From assembly GCA_041590855.1 (NCBI GenBank), contig JBFHTA010000242.1, forward strand, positions 1-6,223: 6,223 nt of DNA, in the 5' to 3' direction. How positions within the stretch are numbered: position 1 is the first letter of the stretch; every line of letters starts with the position of its first letter. Below the pieces are notes generated by a model, which was not told the origin of the DNA, did not search any database, and saw only the letters and a program-made list of their open reading frames with translations. A program made the position numbers and the translations under genes. Of this stretch, positions 6,188-6,223 are shown piece by piece. The stretch comes from Litoribrevibacter sp041590855 (GTDB taxonomy: Bacteria > Pseudomonadota > Gammaproteobacteria > Pseudomonadales > Litoribrevibacteraceae).

Positions 6188-6223
6188 GACGTAACCCTTC
6201 GGCTCGAACCCGTTATGCCTTCA

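Larger units (their letters stand above)
6014..6223. other. Non-coding right end, structured, no gene supported
   Basis: No frame here has both a plausible start and a length or composition that supports a gene. An open stretch without a start codon runs on the plus strand from 6043 to a TAA at 6153-6155. The stretch contains the tandem repeat and the nested terminator-like fold listed separately, and the inverted pair TCTAGC (6023-6028) and GCTAGA (6038-6043). It could be the untranslated end of an insertion sequence, a small repeat element, or a long leader of a gene beyond the edge. Confidence 0.5.

Noticed and set aside
6184..6223. T-arm-like GGGTTCGAGCC on the minus strand near the right edge
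   Set aside because: The flanking bases do not make a five-pair T-stem around the loop, and no CCA end or acceptor strand follows. The rest would lie outside the window.

Overview
The window looks like chromosomal DNA from a gammaproteobacterium, possibly a marine, Oceanospirillales-like one. The main evidence is a DNA helicase II that matches E. coli UvrD almost residue for residue in its start and motifs. The marine lifestyle is only an inference, from a TRAP-family binding protein and a large cyclic-di-GMP protein. Nothing in the sequence fixes the genus.

Layout from left to right: (1) Positions 1-2235, minus strand, hold the first 745 codons of a membrane-anchored sensor protein: six membrane segments, a coiled coil, two PAS domains, a GGDEF domain with degenerate signature NSDEF, and the start of an EAL domain. 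The left edge cuts it exactly at the EAL motif. (2) Positions 2236-2557 are an AT-rich divergent intergenic region with repeated ATTCAG/CTGAAT inverted elements and weak candidate promoters in both directions. (3) Positions 2558-4714, plus strand, encode uvrD, complete at 718 codons. (4) Positions 4795-5898, plus strand, encode a complete TRAP-transporter solute-binding protein of the TakP/FcbT1-like (2-oxo acid type) group, made as a putative lipoprotein. It has a strong ribosome binding site and a clear rho-independent terminator at 5942-5975. (5) From about 5976 to the right edge I find no supported gene. This stretch has a near-perfect hairpin (5986-6013), an 11-bp tandem repeat (6038-6068) and a nested terminator-like fold (6132-6187). 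It looks like a mobile-element end or a structured intergenic repeat.

The three genes show no obvious common pathway: second-messenger sensing, DNA repair and organic acid uptake. uvrD and the TRAP gene run the same way, 80 bp apart, but the strong ribosome binding site and AT-rich gap suggest the TRAP gene may be transcribed on its own. Its membrane partners (DctQ/DctM) are not in the window. I found no convincing new system. The items most worth a second look are the degenerate GGDEF-EAL sensor, the inverted repeats between the divergent genes, and the structured right end.
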